The notes: generated by a model not told the origin, from the sequence alone. Numbered from the stretch's first letter, positions 7,043-15,300 are shown. The stretch: DNA of 42,000 bases from Asticcacaulis benevestitus DSM 16100 = ATCC BAA-896 (GCF_000376105.1 NZ_AQWM01000032.1:137-42136), one strand, 5' to 3'. A program made the numbers and translations.

Positions 7043-9589
7043 ATGCTGAATTCGAAGACACTGTACTCAACGACCAAGACGTCCATACTCGCGCTCATGC
7101 TCGGCGCGGCACTGGCTTCGTCGGCACTGGCGCAAGCTAAGCCAACCTACGCCTTCAAGATACCGTCCGAGAATACCGCCGACGCCTTGAACGCTTTTGC
7201 TGTCCAGGCCAAGGTCCACCTCCTGTTTCCCTACGATCAGGCAGCCAAAACATCGGCGCAAGCCGTCGAAGGCGTGTTCACACGCGAACAGGCCCTGGCC
7301 AAAATCCTTGAGGGTACGGGCCTGGAAATAGCCAGCCAAAGCGACGACACAATTTCTCTGCGGACGATCCAGGCCAGACCGGAAGCCAGCAGCGGTCCCG
7401 CGACAGAGGTCATCGTCACCGGCACCCACATTCGCGGCGGCAATCCGACCTCACCGGTCCATGTCATCGATCGCAAAGAGATCGACCGTTCCGGCTATGC
7501 CGACATCGGCGATGTCATACGCAGCCTGCCTGAAAACTTCTCGGGCGGGCAAAACCCCGGCGTCATGTTCGCCAACAGCGCCAATGGCGACAACACCAAC
7601 CTGACGAATGCCTCCACCGTCAACCTGCGGGGCCTCGGTACAGATGCGACCTTGACCCTGCTCAATGGCCATCGCATGGCCTCTGATGGCTATTTTCAGG
7701 CGTCTGATATTTCAGGGGTGCCGCTGGCGGCTGTCCAGCGCATAGAGGTGGTGCCGGATGGCGCTTCCGCACTATACGGTTCAGATGCCGTGGCCGGTGT
7801 CGCCAATCTTATTCTGCGCAAGAACTACACCGGCACGGACGTGTCCGGACGTTATGGCGCTGCGACCCAAGGAGGCGGCAGCCAGACCTCGGTCAGCCTC
7901 TTATCGGGGACCGCGTCCGACACCCACTATCTTATGATGAACCTGGAGCTTGAACGGCAAGACCCGGTGAAGGCGGGGCAGCGCGCGTTCACGGCGAACG
8001 CAGATCCCGGCACGACCTTGTTTCAATCTCAAGATCGGCGGTCTCTGTTCGTCGCTGGCGGCGTTACGGTGTCAGATCAGACCGATCTCAGTTTCGATGC
8101 CCTTGTCAGCGACCGCACCACCGAGGGCCAGTTTAACCTGGGCGCTGTCTATTTTACCCGCAACTATACACCCAACTATAACCTGTCGGTGGGCGTCACC
8201 ACGCGACTACCAGGCGATTGGAAACTCCGTGTCACCGGCGTGGCCGCTGGAAGCCGTAACAGCCTTCTGACCGAAATGCCGGAGTACGACTACGCCGGCA
8301 CCGCACACTACGCCAACAGCCTGTCCTATATCGAGGCCATCGCGGACGGCACCCTCATCCATCTGCCGACCGGTGATGTCAAATCAGCCGTTGGCGTGGG
8401 CTATCGCACAGAGACCTATCAAACCTGGGTGTTCGGTGACGATGACCTCTACAAAGGCGATCGTGGCGTCGGCTATGTGTTTGCCGAAGCCCTCGTGCCC
8501 CTGATCCTGGCCGACGTGGCGCGCACAGGCCTGGAAGCGCTGGAGCTGAGCGTTTCAGCGCGTTCAGAACAGTACAGCGACTTCGGCGGCACGACGAACC
8601 CGCGCCTCGGTATCAGGTACGTACCATTTTCCGATCTGACCGTGCGAGGCACTTGGGGGCAGTCTTTCAAGGCGCCATCTTTCGACAAGATGTATCAGCC
8701 GGCCTATGTCACCCTCTATCGAGCCTCGGTGCGCGGCTATGCCGGTGGCGGGACTGCGCTCTCCGTCGGCGGTGGCAATCTGGACCTGAAACCGGAGACC
8801 TCCACGTCGTGGACCTTAGGCGCGGATTACACCCCCGTCGGATTCCCGGGCTTACGCCTGTCGGCGACCTATTTCGACATCGATTATACCGACCGAGTGG
8901 TCAATCCGATCTCGTCGTTCGGCACCGCACTGAGCAACCCGATCTTCACACCGTTCATCGACTGGAGCCCCACAGCTGACGCCCAGGGCGCCCTGATCGA
9001 CAGGGCCAGCGAGTTTAACAACTTCTCAGGCGCGCCCTACGATCCGTCGACCGTGGTAGCCATTCTGAAGAACTATTACACCAATGCGTCGGCCCAGACG
9101 GCGCGCGGCGTTGATCTCGCCTTCAGTCAGTCTTTTGTTGTGTCAGATGGCACTCTGAACCTCTACGCGAACGGGACATGGCTGCAATTGGATCAGCAAA
9201 CCATCTCGACCGTGCCTGAGGTGCGGCTGTCAGGGACGATCTTCAACGCGCCGGATTTCAAAGCGCGCGCCGGGCTGAGCTATGTCCGTGCAGGGTTGTC
9301 GGCGTCCTCGACCGTCAACTACCTGTCAGCTGAGACCGACACAGGTGTTACGCCGAATGATGAGATTGGCTCATGGACAACAGTTGATGCCAATGTCGCT
9401 TACCGGTTTCAGGACGGCGTCGCCGCACTGAAGGGCACGCGGTTGTCTCTGAGCATTGCCAACCTGTTCGACCGAGATCCACCGCGCGCCAACAGCGCCG
9501 CGCTCGCCTATCCGGGCCTAGCCTTCGATAGCACCAACACCTCCGTCATGGGCCGTTTCATAAGCCTGACCCTCAGCCGGACTTGGTAA
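7043..9589 (+). CDS. TonB-dependent receptor with STN domain, probable lasso-peptide receptor
   Basis: An 848-residue outer-membrane receptor. A signal peptide (residues 1-30, ending SSALA) is followed by a secretin/TonB short N-terminal (STN) domain at about residues 36-107 (FKIPSENTADALNAFAVQAK). A plug domain starts near residue 120 (IVTGTHIRGGNPTSPV) and includes NLRGLGTDATLTLLNGHR and PDGASALYGSDAVAGVANL. A beta-barrel runs to the C-terminal phenylalanine-type end signal (ISLTLSRTW). Four bases separate it from the isopeptidase gene, so they form an operon. In known isopeptidase-type lasso clusters such a receptor is thought to import the lasso peptide. The STN domain normally signals to a FecR-like anti-sigma factor, but no fecI/fecR is seen nearby. 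Confidence 0.92.
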   Translation: MLNSKTLYSTTKTSILALMLGAALASSALAQAKPTYAFKIPSENTADALNAFAVQAKVHLLFPYDQAAKTSAQAVEGVFTREQALAKILEGTGLEIASQSDDTISLRTIQARPEASSGPATEVIVTGTHIRGGNPTSPVHVIDRKEIDRSGYADIGDVIRSLPENFSGGQNPGVMFANSANGDNTNLTNASTVNLRGLGTDATLTLLNGHRMASDGYFQASDISGVPLAAVQRIEVVPDGASALYGSDAVAGVANLILRKNYTGTDVSGRYGAATQGGGSQTSVSLLSGTASDTHYLMMNLELERQDPVKAGQRAFTANADPGTTLFQSQDRRSLFVAGGVTVSDQTDLSFDALVSDRTTEGQFNLGAVYFTRNYTPNYNLSVGVTTRLPGDWKLRVTGVAAGSRNSLLTEMPEYDYAGTAHYANSLSYIEAIADGTLIHLPTGDVKSAVGVGYRTETYQTWVFGDDDLYKGDRGVGYVFAEALVPLILADVARTGLEALELSVSARSEQYSDFGGTTNPRLGIRYVPFSDLTVRGTWGQSFKAPSFDKMYQPAYVTLYRASVRGYAGGGTALSVGGGNLDLKPETSTSWTLGADYTPVGFPGLRLSATYFDIDYTDRVVNPISSFGTALSNPIFTPFIDWSPTADAQGALIDRASEFNNFSGAPYDPSTVVAILKNYYTNASAQTARGVDLAFSQSFVVSDGTLNLYANGTWLQLDQQTISTVPEVRLSGTIFNAPDFKARAGLSYVRAGLSASSTVNYLSAETDTGVTPNDEIGSWTTVDANVAYRFQDGVAALKGTRLSLSIANLFDRDPPRANSAALAYPGLAFDSTNTSVMGRFISLTLSRTW

Positions 9590-9593
9590 GGCC

Positions 9594-11726
9594 ATGCCAA
9601 GGTTTAAACGCGGAGTCGGACTCTGTTTGTGTCTTGGCGCGCTGAGCGCGGGGCACGCAAGGGCACATATGTGCGATACGCTCCTGCCAGGAACGCCAGA
9701 CGCGCAAAGTGCCGAAAGGCGGTCGATCGGGGCTAAGGATCTGATCGGATTGCGCGATATCGGTCCGGTTGGGGGCGGGGATCCGAGCATTCCGCTCCTA
9801 AGTATGTCGCCCGACAAACAACACGTGGCCTTTCAGATTCGGCGCGCGAACGTCGGCACCAACGACTATTGCCTCGGCATGGTCGTTGTCGATCTGGCTA
9901 TGCCGGGATCCGCCCGCCTGATCGACAGGGGCGGGCAGTATATGAGGGCCACCTTCGATCAGTTTGGCTTGGCGCATGTCCCCACAGGGTTTGCAGCGAT
10001 CATCACGCCTAAATGGTCGCCTGACGGCCAATGGGTTGCGTATCTCCGGCGCGACGGGGGCGTCACCCAGGTCTGGCGGGCGCTGGCCGAAGGGCGGGGA
10101 GGTGAGGCGGTCACCCAGGCGGCGACAGATGTCGAAGGCTTCGCTTGGACGGACGACGGCCAGTCGATTATCTTCTCGACGACGCCCGACGTGGACGTGC
10201 GCGAGGCGGCGATCGTCGAGGAAGGGAAGGGCGGCTTCCTCTTCGATGCCCGCTTCATGCCTGCGGAACGCTCCACACCGTTTCCGTCCGCGGCCGAGAC
10301 CAGAACCTACCAGGTCGTGGACCTCGCGTCGGGCGCGATACGTCCAGCAAGGCCGGTTGAAATCACACGCGTGTCGCCTGTTGAGGTCTTGTCGGATGGC
10401 GAGGTGTCAAAGGCGCGGTCGCCTGATGGCGCCATCGCGACCCTTGCGCTTGCCGATGGGCGCTATGTGAATTCACCGACGGTGCTGTTCATCCAGCAGA
10501 AGGACGGCCTTGAGAAACGCTGCGCGTCCGAGGTCTGTAGCCGTCTGCAAACCATCTGGTGGTCGGCGGACGGTAGCAGTCTCTATTTTCTACGTCGTAG
10601 CGGGTGGGCGGCAGAAGCCCTGTCCCTTTATCAGTGGAAAGCGAAGGAAGCGCGACCGCAGCAGCTGATGACCACAACCGATGCGCTGGTCGGCTGCCAG
10701 CTCGCTACGGAAGCGCTGATCTGCGCTGCCGAGGCCGGGAAGCAGCCTAGGCGAGTCGTGTTGATCAGCCTAAAATCGGGCGAGATGACGACCGTCTTCG
10801 ATCCCAATCCGGAGTTCGCTCACCTTCAATTGGGGAACGTAACGCGCATGCATTGGCGCAATCATCTGGGGATGGAGGTTTTTGGCGACCTGGTCTTGCC
10901 GCCAGATCATAAGCCCGGGGAACAGCATCCCCTCATAGTCGTCGGCTATGAATCGCGAGGCTTCCTGCGCGGAGGTACAGGCGATGAATACCCCATCCAG
11001 CTTTTTGCGGCGCGGGGCTTTGCCGTGCTGAGCTTTCAAAGGCCCCCGGATTACGGCGACATCTTCGGCAAGCCCACGTCGAGCGAGGCGTCTGAGCGTC
11101 TCGACCGGGTGGACTGGGCCGATCGTCGAAGCGTGTTGTCGGCGATGGAAAACGGGATTGACGCCGCTGTCGCCACGGGAGCTGTGGACCGGGATAAGAT
11201 TGGCCTCACGGGTTTCAGTGATGGGGCGTCCAGCGCGCGCTTCGCCGTTATCAATGGGTCTATTGCCTATAAGGCCATAGCGCTCAGCCATTGTTGCGAA
11301 GACACCACCAGCCTCTCCCTGATGAACGAGCGGCTGCGTGGTCGGCGAAACAGCATGGGGTATCCTCGCCTGGCCGATAATCCCAAGCCGTTCTGGTCCG
11401 CCTATTCGGTGCGCCTGAATGCTGAGCGCTTCCGAGCGCCCATGCTTATCCAGCTGTCGGATGAGGAGTTTCGCTTTTCGCTGGAATCGATCACCGCTCT
11501 GCGCGACCTCAACAAACCTATTGAGATGTACGTCTTTCCGGACGAACGCCATGTCAAATGGCAGCCGGTCCACCGTCTCGCGGTGTACAACCGTAATCTC
11601 GACTGGTTCGATTTCTGGCTGAGGGGCCTTGAAGACGCCGACCCCACCAAAACAGAACAATATAGAAGATGGCATGCCTTAAGGGCCCAGCCATCCGCAA
11701 CGATGGGCGCCCCTCTCTCCGGGTAG
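9594..11726 (+). CDS. Lasso-peptide isopeptidase (AtxE-like, prolyl-oligopeptidase fold)
   Basis: A 710-residue protein with an N-terminal signal-like segment (VGLCLCLGALSAGHARA), a WD-like propeller (for example TPKWSPDGQWVAYLRRDGG) and a C-terminal alpha/beta hydrolase. Probable catalytic residues are Ser542 in GFSDG, Asp623 in LSDEEF and His653 in DERHVKW. Lasso isopeptidases such as AtxE2 cleave the macrolactam isopeptide bond and linearise the peptide. The function is assigned from clustering with precursor, protease and cyclase genes and from the receptor-isopeptidase pairing known in proteobacterial lasso clusters. A generic S9 dipeptidyl peptidase is the alternative, but the context makes it less likely. 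Confidence 0.85.
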   Translation: MPRFKRGVGLCLCLGALSAGHARAHMCDTLLPGTPDAQSAERRSIGAKDLIGLRDIGPVGGGDPSIPLLSMSPDKQHVAFQIRRANVGTNDYCLGMVVVDLAMPGSARLIDRGGQYMRATFDQFGLAHVPTGFAAIITPKWSPDGQWVAYLRRDGGVTQVWRALAEGRGGEAVTQAATDVEGFAWTDDGQSIIFSTTPDVDVREAAIVEEGKGGFLFDARFMPAERSTPFPSAAETRTYQVVDLASGAIRPARPVEITRVSPVEVLSDGEVSKARSPDGAIATLALADGRYVNSPTVLFIQQKDGLEKRCASEVCSRLQTIWWSADGSSLYFLRRSGWAAEALSLYQWKAKEARPQQLMTTTDALVGCQLATEALICAAEAGKQPRRVVLISLKSGEMTTVFDPNPEFAHLQLGNVTRMHWRNHLGMEVFGDLVLPPDHKPGEQHPLIVVGYESRGFLRGGTGDEYPIQLFAARGFAVLSFQRPPDYGDIFGKPTSSEASERLDRVDWADRRSVLSAMENGIDAAVATGAVDRDKIGLTGFSDGASSARFAVINGSIAYKAIALSHCCEDTTSLSLMNERLRGRRNSMGYPRLADNPKPFWSAYSVRLNAERFRAPMLIQLSDEEFRFSLESITALRDLNKPIEMYVFPDERHVKWQPVHRLAVYNRNLDWFDFWLRGLEDADPTKTEQYRRWHALRAQPSATMGAPLSG

Positions 11727-11745
11727 GTGCACCCTGCGTCCATCA

Positions 11746-11790
11746 GCGGTCCTGTCGGCGTAACTTGGCAGGACCGCATCCCCTTATTTT
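11746..11790. terminator. Shared terminator between the convergent lasso operons
   Basis: GCGGTCCTG (11746-11754) and CAGGACCGC (11769-11777) form a perfect 9-bp stem with a 14-base loop, followed on the + strand by ATCCCCTTATTTT. It ends the receptor-isopeptidase transcript and could also slow - strand transcription leaving the cyclase gene. Confidence 0.7.
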
Positions 11791-13534
11791 ATGAACTATC
11801 ATGCCACGCGTTTACCCACGCCTCAACTTCCAGAAGGGTGGCGAGCTGCAGATGCTGAGGCGGCACGAGCGGCGCCGTTGCCGTTAGACAACGCTCCAGC
11901 GCGCCCCTGTCAAGAAGGTTATGTGCCGCGAGCCGCCCCTCCAACAGGAGGCCCTTCACGGTCGAACGGTTGCGATCAATGACCTCGATGCAAAAGCTGT
12001 CCGGGCCGCCTTTGGTGGTCCGGTTCACGATCGATGGCGGCAAGAGGTTCGAGAACGCCCGCCGAACCGGCGCACGGTTCCGGCCTCCGGCACACCAGCG
12101 CCAGCTCGGCACCTGAAGGCAAAGCTCGACGAGCGGTTGCGACAAGAGGGGCGTCACTAACTCGGCGGCGTCGTATCGTGACAAGCCTTCCAGTGTGCCC
12201 TGGATGCGCACCAGCAGCATGACATGGACGGCTTTGCCGATGGGGACGCCGTGGGGTGGTTCAAGCCAGGCATGGCGCGACGCTGTCCGAGGCACGACGT
12301 CCGGATGCAGGAAGCCGGGATGGCCCCGCCAAGTGTAGGTAGCCCCACCAGACAAGGCACGTTTGACGGCCATAGCGCCGACATCCCACGCGCTGCTCTC
12401 GGTTAGTCGGCAGATGTCGTAGAGGGTTTGCCACGTGCCTCTCGAAAGGCCCTCCGCTTGCACGCGGTCGATCAAGGCGGACGCGGACTGCATGGAGCAA
12501 AAGACATTGTCCCCGCCGCGACCGCTGAAATAGGCGTCGAAAGGGTAGGTCTTCATGACATTTGCCCTCGCCACATCAACGCTTTGCACCATGAAATTGC
12601 CCATCGGACGCGGAAGGTGCTTGGAGACAGAACGGCGAAGATCGACATCATTCCCATCGTGAATATGCTCGAAGAGCCGTAAGGAAAACGCGTCCGTCAC
12701 TTGGCGTGCATAGCGGCGTTCGTCCCCCTCCGGCTCATCGGTCGCCAGCGTTAGCGTGGCCATGGAGGAAGGCGTGCCCGCCAGGGACGCGGCGATAATC
12801 GATGAATCGAGTCCGCCCGACAGGCCCGTTAAAGGATGGCGAAAGCACGATGCTAAGGCGTTGGTGCAGCGTCGGACAGTGTCGCCAATGCGCGCTGACA
12901 GAGCTTCATCAGTGAGATCCACAGTCGGGGCAACGTGGTCCCACGGCGACCAGCAAGCGTCGTCGTGTCGCTGGCCCGATCGGAATCTCAGGCGCGCCCC
13001 CGGCAACAGCTCCTTCACACCTTTCAAGGCCGTGTGCGACGTACGCAGGCCCCCATCGAACAGGTGTTGCGGTAGGTACGACCATTCGATGTTTGATTTT
13101 AGCAAACCCGCATGTCGCAGGGTTTCCATGTCGGACGAGAACAGCGACGCGTCGAAATAGCTTGCTTCATATGCCGGAAAGCCGCCAGATGGATCGCGCA
13201 GCGCTATGGCGTCACCGTTACGTCCACACATGAAGGCTACATAGGTCCCCCAAAAGTCGCGAAGGAGATGCGCGCCTTCAGTGGCGATAATCCCGTCGAT
13301 GTGCGCGTCGTTGAAGGCCTGTACGCGATCATAGCCGAGTGTCTTAGAGAACAAACGCCCTAAGACACAACCGTGTGGACCCAAAGGGAGTATGGCGTCA
13401 GCCTGGTTGGCGAAAACGGTCAGCTGCGTATTGCCGTAAACGCGGATGAGATCGCCCTTATGGGCAATCCGCTGCGCCAGGTCATGAACCAGATCGGACC
13501 GGTTTGACATAAGGGCTAAAAACCGCGCCGCCAT
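11789..13534 (-). CDS. Lasso cyclase (asparagine synthetase B homologue, C protein)
   Basis: A protein of about 581 residues. The N-terminal half resembles a class II glutamine amidotransferase domain but lacks the Cys2 nucleophile, as lasso cyclases do. The C-terminal half has the ATP-pyrophosphatase loop LSGGLDSS (about residues 239-245) and the downstream GRGGDNVFC segment. In lasso biosynthesis this enzyme adenylates the ring Asp/Glu side chain, and the leader-freed N-terminal amine then closes the macrolactam. The stop of the protease gene overlaps this start (TGATG), so the two are translationally coupled. A GTG one codon earlier (13537) is an alternative start. True asparagine synthetase is excluded by the missing Cys2 and the context. 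Confidence 0.9.
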   Translation of the reverse strand: MAARFLALMSNRSDLVHDLAQRIAHKGDLIRVYGNTQLTVFANQADAILPLGPHGCVLGRLFSKTLGYDRVQAFNDAHIDGIIATEGAHLLRDFWGTYVAFMCGRNGDAIALRDPSGGFPAYEASYFDASLFSSDMETLRHAGLLKSNIEWSYLPQHLFDGGLRTSHTALKGVKELLPGARLRFRSGQRHDDACWSPWDHVAPTVDLTDEALSARIGDTVRRCTNALASCFRHPLTGLSGGLDSSIIAASLAGTPSSMATLTLATDEPEGDERRYARQVTDAFSLRLFEHIHDGNDVDLRRSVSKHLPRPMGNFMVQSVDVARANVMKTYPFDAYFSGRGGDNVFCSMQSASALIDRVQAEGLSRGTWQTLYDICRLTESSAWDVGAMAVKRALSGGATYTWRGHPGFLHPDVVPRTASRHAWLEPPHGVPIGKAVHVMLLVRIQGTLEGLSRYDAAELVTPLLSQPLVELCLQVPSWRWCAGGRNRAPVRRAFSNLLPPSIVNRTTKGGPDSFCIEVIDRNRSTVKGLLLEGRLAAHNLLDRGALERCLTATAPLVPPQHLQLATLLEVEAWVNAWHDSS

Positions 13535-14205
13535 CACACCACCACCAAAGGGGTGAATTCGAGGACCTTATCGAAGGGGTCGTTCAAGACCTGGTCGCCA
13601 TATTGAACCCACGCATGGGCTTCGAAAGGGCGATCTTTAATACCGATGATCAGATCTGCACTTATGCCGCGCCCATAGAGATAGTTGATCATGGCGATCG
13701 AGCGTCGCAGGCAGGTTTGACTAGAGGATATCAGGAGGGACGCTGCCGAGAAGGCGCCAACGGTACGCGCGATTTCGATTGGTAAGTTGGAGGCGACAGG
13801 AAGGACGTTGTCATGTTTGCGTGCCGCAAGCCGCCCGAAAATCCGCCATACGGGCTGCGTAGCGAGATGGAAGGTCGTCTGGGTGTGGTAATAAAGGGCC
13901 AGACCGAGGGGCCAAAGTGAGACGGACGACACGGTGGTGTCTAGGAGGCTACGCGCAGGCACTCTGGCTCTGATCTGTGTTGGTGGAGAAACACACGATG
14001 GGTCCGCCACGAGAATGCCAAGGTCGCTAATGTGGCGAAGACGCGTTAGATCGGCAGGCGTGAGCCTCAGCCCCCTAGTGTAACGTTGAAATGCCACTTC
14101 GTCCTCATCTACGAGTTGGAAGTAGGCATCACGCCGAAGATCGAGCCAGGTCGTCCTTGTGCCGGCGATGCAGAAATACATGCCCTCATTCAAGCGATAG
14201 CCCAT
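13534..14205 (-). CDS. Lasso leader peptidase with fused leader-binding domain (B protein)
   Basis: A 223-residue protein. The first 80 residues (GMYFCIAGTRTTWLDLRRDA onwards) have the PqqD-like RiPP recognition element pattern that binds the leader peptide. The C-terminal part is a transglutaminase-like cysteine protease with a probable triad of Cys165 (SQTCLRRS), His197 (EAHAWVQ) and Asp209 (VLNDP). It removes the leader so that the cyclase can act. The fused arrangement is typical of proteobacterial lasso clusters, whereas Firmicutes and Actinobacteria often split B1 and B2. I chose ATG 14205 because GAGGGG lies five bases upstream; the longer frame starting at 14250 would run into the precursor-downstream hairpin. 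Confidence 0.9.
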   Translation of the reverse strand: MGYRLNEGMYFCIAGTRTTWLDLRRDAYFQLVDEDEVAFQRYTRGLRLTPADLTRLRHISDLGILVADPSCVSPPTQIRARVPARSLLDTTVSSVSLWPLGLALYYHTQTTFHLATQPVWRIFGRLAARKHDNVLPVASNLPIEIARTVGAFSAASLLISSSQTCLRRSIAMINYLYGRGISADLIIGIKDRPFEAHAWVQYGDQVLNDPFDKVLEFTPLVVV

Positions 14206-14228
14206 GGTTGCCCCTCGAATAGGAAGAA

Positions 14229-14252
14229 GGGGGCACGCCGAAGCGTGCACCC
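14229..14252 (-). terminator. UUCG-loop hairpin between lasso precursor and protease genes
   Basis: On the transcribed (-) strand, GCACGC-TTCG-GCGTGC forms a 6-bp stem with a very stable C(UUCG)G tetraloop, extended by three G-C pairs after one mismatch. TTCTTCCTATT follows. It begins ten bases after the precursor stop. It probably attenuates read-through or protects the precursor mRNA, so more precursor than enzyme is made. Such intergenic hairpins are known from other proteobacterial lasso clusters. Confidence 0.65.
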
Positions 14253-14262
14253 TGGACCAGGC

Positions 14263-14406
14263 TCAGTCGTTCGACAGCATCGGGTTGGGGCGAAATTCCG
14301 AGGTTTCGTCGGCCTTGTGGTACTGGCCGCCGCCCTTGGTTTGCTTGGTGAAGGCGCCGAGGTGCGTTGTGCCGGCCTTGCGGGCGGATGCGATCAAAGT
14401 TTTCAT
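14263..14406 (-). CDS. Lasso peptide precursor (A protein), 47 aa
   Basis: The start ATG at 14406 has AAGGAGA six bases upstream. The leader is 24 residues (MKTLIASARKAGTTHLGAF, then TKQTK). Its Thr at position -2 (T-K before the core) is the hallmark needed for leader processing. The predicted 23-residue core has a ring segment GGGQYHKAD and a tail ETSEFRPNPMLSND. Gly1 to Asp9 gives a nine-residue macrolactam, the same ring size, core length and C-terminal Asp as I recall for astexin-1 (leader end ETR, core start GLSQ). Bulky Phe14, Arg15 and Met19 are candidate plug residues. The nearest alternative acceptor, Glu10, would give a ring larger than usual. It is the first gene of the A-B-C operon. 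An extended start upstream is unlikely given the ribosome binding site. Confidence 0.88.
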   Translation of the reverse strand: MKTLIASARKAGTTHLGAFTKQTKGGGQYHKADETSEFRPNPMLSND

Positions 14407-14460
14407 CGAAAGTCTCCTTGGGTTTGAGGTTGAAGCCGCGAAAATCCGCGGCATCCCCAA

Positions 14461-14508
14461 ATTATCACCCAAGGCAGAATGTCCCCCATGCGTACTTTTT
14501 GGACATTC
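14461..14508 (-). promoter_or_regulatory. Candidate promoter/operator of the lasso operon
   Basis: On the - strand a TGATAAT -10-like element (14461-14467) lies about 55 bases before the precursor start. Just upstream is a perfect 8-bp inverted repeat, GAATGTCC (14508-14501) and GGACATTC (14484-14477), separated by 16 bases and covering the expected -35 area. No good -35 hexamer is visible, which suggests an activator or an alternative sigma factor. Confidence 0.45.
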
Positions 14509-14613
14509 CGATTGTTCACAAAGGTATTTTTCCGGGATTTCCGGTCTATGATCGCGCGGATACGCACGGTGCGAACCGAGTATAGGATGATCTGGCGCAA
14601 TCTACGGGGGGGT

Positions 14614-15252
14614 CTAAAGATGAGAGATCTCGGGGGATTGAGGGCGATAGGCGAGGGCAACCAATTGGCGGACCGATTGCCGTCGGCGCACATGATAAGC
14701 GGAGACGGCAGCGCGCAAATGCGTAACATCTCCGTCGCGCCAGGCATCGGTCAGGGCATTGAGCTCAGACTTAAGATCTGAAAACTGCTCACGCTCCTTC
14801 AGACGAATAGGCCTGAGTTGATCATTCAAGCGCAGAATTTCCCGTTGGCAAGTGGCGTTGGCACTCAAGTTCGCAACGGCGGTAAATAAGTGTTCGATGC
14901 CCGCGACGATATTTTCGGCGGGCTCGGGCAGGGCCGCGAACAGGGTAGCCGCCGACGAAGCAGACTCGATCTGGTCAAAAGCCAAATCAAGTGCGTGCTC
15001 ATTCCAGACAAAAAGGTCGAAGAGAAACTGCTCAATGACGCGGGGCCGGTAGAAGCCATCATGGGGATGGGCTTCGAGCAGATCCTCGCCCACAAGCCGG
15101 TAAAGCGCGTTGCGGACCGGCGACTTGCTGACGCCAAAACGTTCGCAATAGGCCGCGATGTTGACGCGCGCACCGGGCAGGATGGCACCTGTGCAGACCT
15201 CGCCTTTGATCGCATTGTAAATCTGTTCGATAATCGAAGCCGTCGTCGCCAT
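14614..15252 (-). CDS. GntR-family transcriptional regulator, likely lasso-cluster regulator
   Basis: A 212-residue protein with an N-terminal winged helix-turn-helix (IIEQIYNAIKGEVCTGAILPG, then FGVSKSPVRNALYRLVGEDLLE; residues 6-55) and an all-helical FCD-like effector domain ending ALTDAWRDGDVTHLRAAVSAYH. Members bind a small ligand or metal and act mostly as repressors. It lies 207 bases upstream of the lasso precursor on the same strand and is the obvious candidate to control the system. Three ACACCT repeats at two-turn spacing lie directly before its start, suggesting autoregulation. The ATG gives MATTASIIEQ; no strong ribosome binding site precedes it. Confidence 0.85.
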   Translation of the reverse strand: MATTASIIEQIYNAIKGEVCTGAILPGARVNIAAYCERFGVSKSPVRNALYRLVGEDLLEAHPHDGFYRPRVIEQFLFDLFVWNEHALDLAFDQIESASSAATLFAALPEPAENIVAGIEHLFTAVANLSANATCQREILRLNDQLRPIRLKEREQFSDLKSELNALTDAWRDGDVTHLRAAVSAYHVRRRQSVRQLVALAYRPQSPEISHL

Positions 15253-15300
15253 AGGTGTACCTGACTGTCATAGGTGTCGTCAGCGAACGCCAGGTGTCAC
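15253..15300 (-). promoter_or_regulatory. Triplicate ACACCT repeats upstream of the gntR-like gene
   Basis: AGGTGT (- strand ACACCT) occurs at 15253-15258, 15272-15277 and 15292-15297, that is every 19-20 bases or about two helical turns. The first two are part of CATAGGTGT. The third is AGGTGTCAC, the exact complement of GTGACACCT upstream of the TonB receptor gene. Confidence 0.5.

Noticed and set aside
11791-13363. Several + strand open frames across the lasso cyclase region
   Set aside because: They are antisense to a clearly conserved asparagine-synthetase-like protein and have no recognisable motifs or ribosome binding sites.
14206-14250. Longer start for the leader peptidase
   Set aside because: It begins inside the intergenic hairpin, lacks a ribosome binding site and adds residues outside the recognition-domain pattern.
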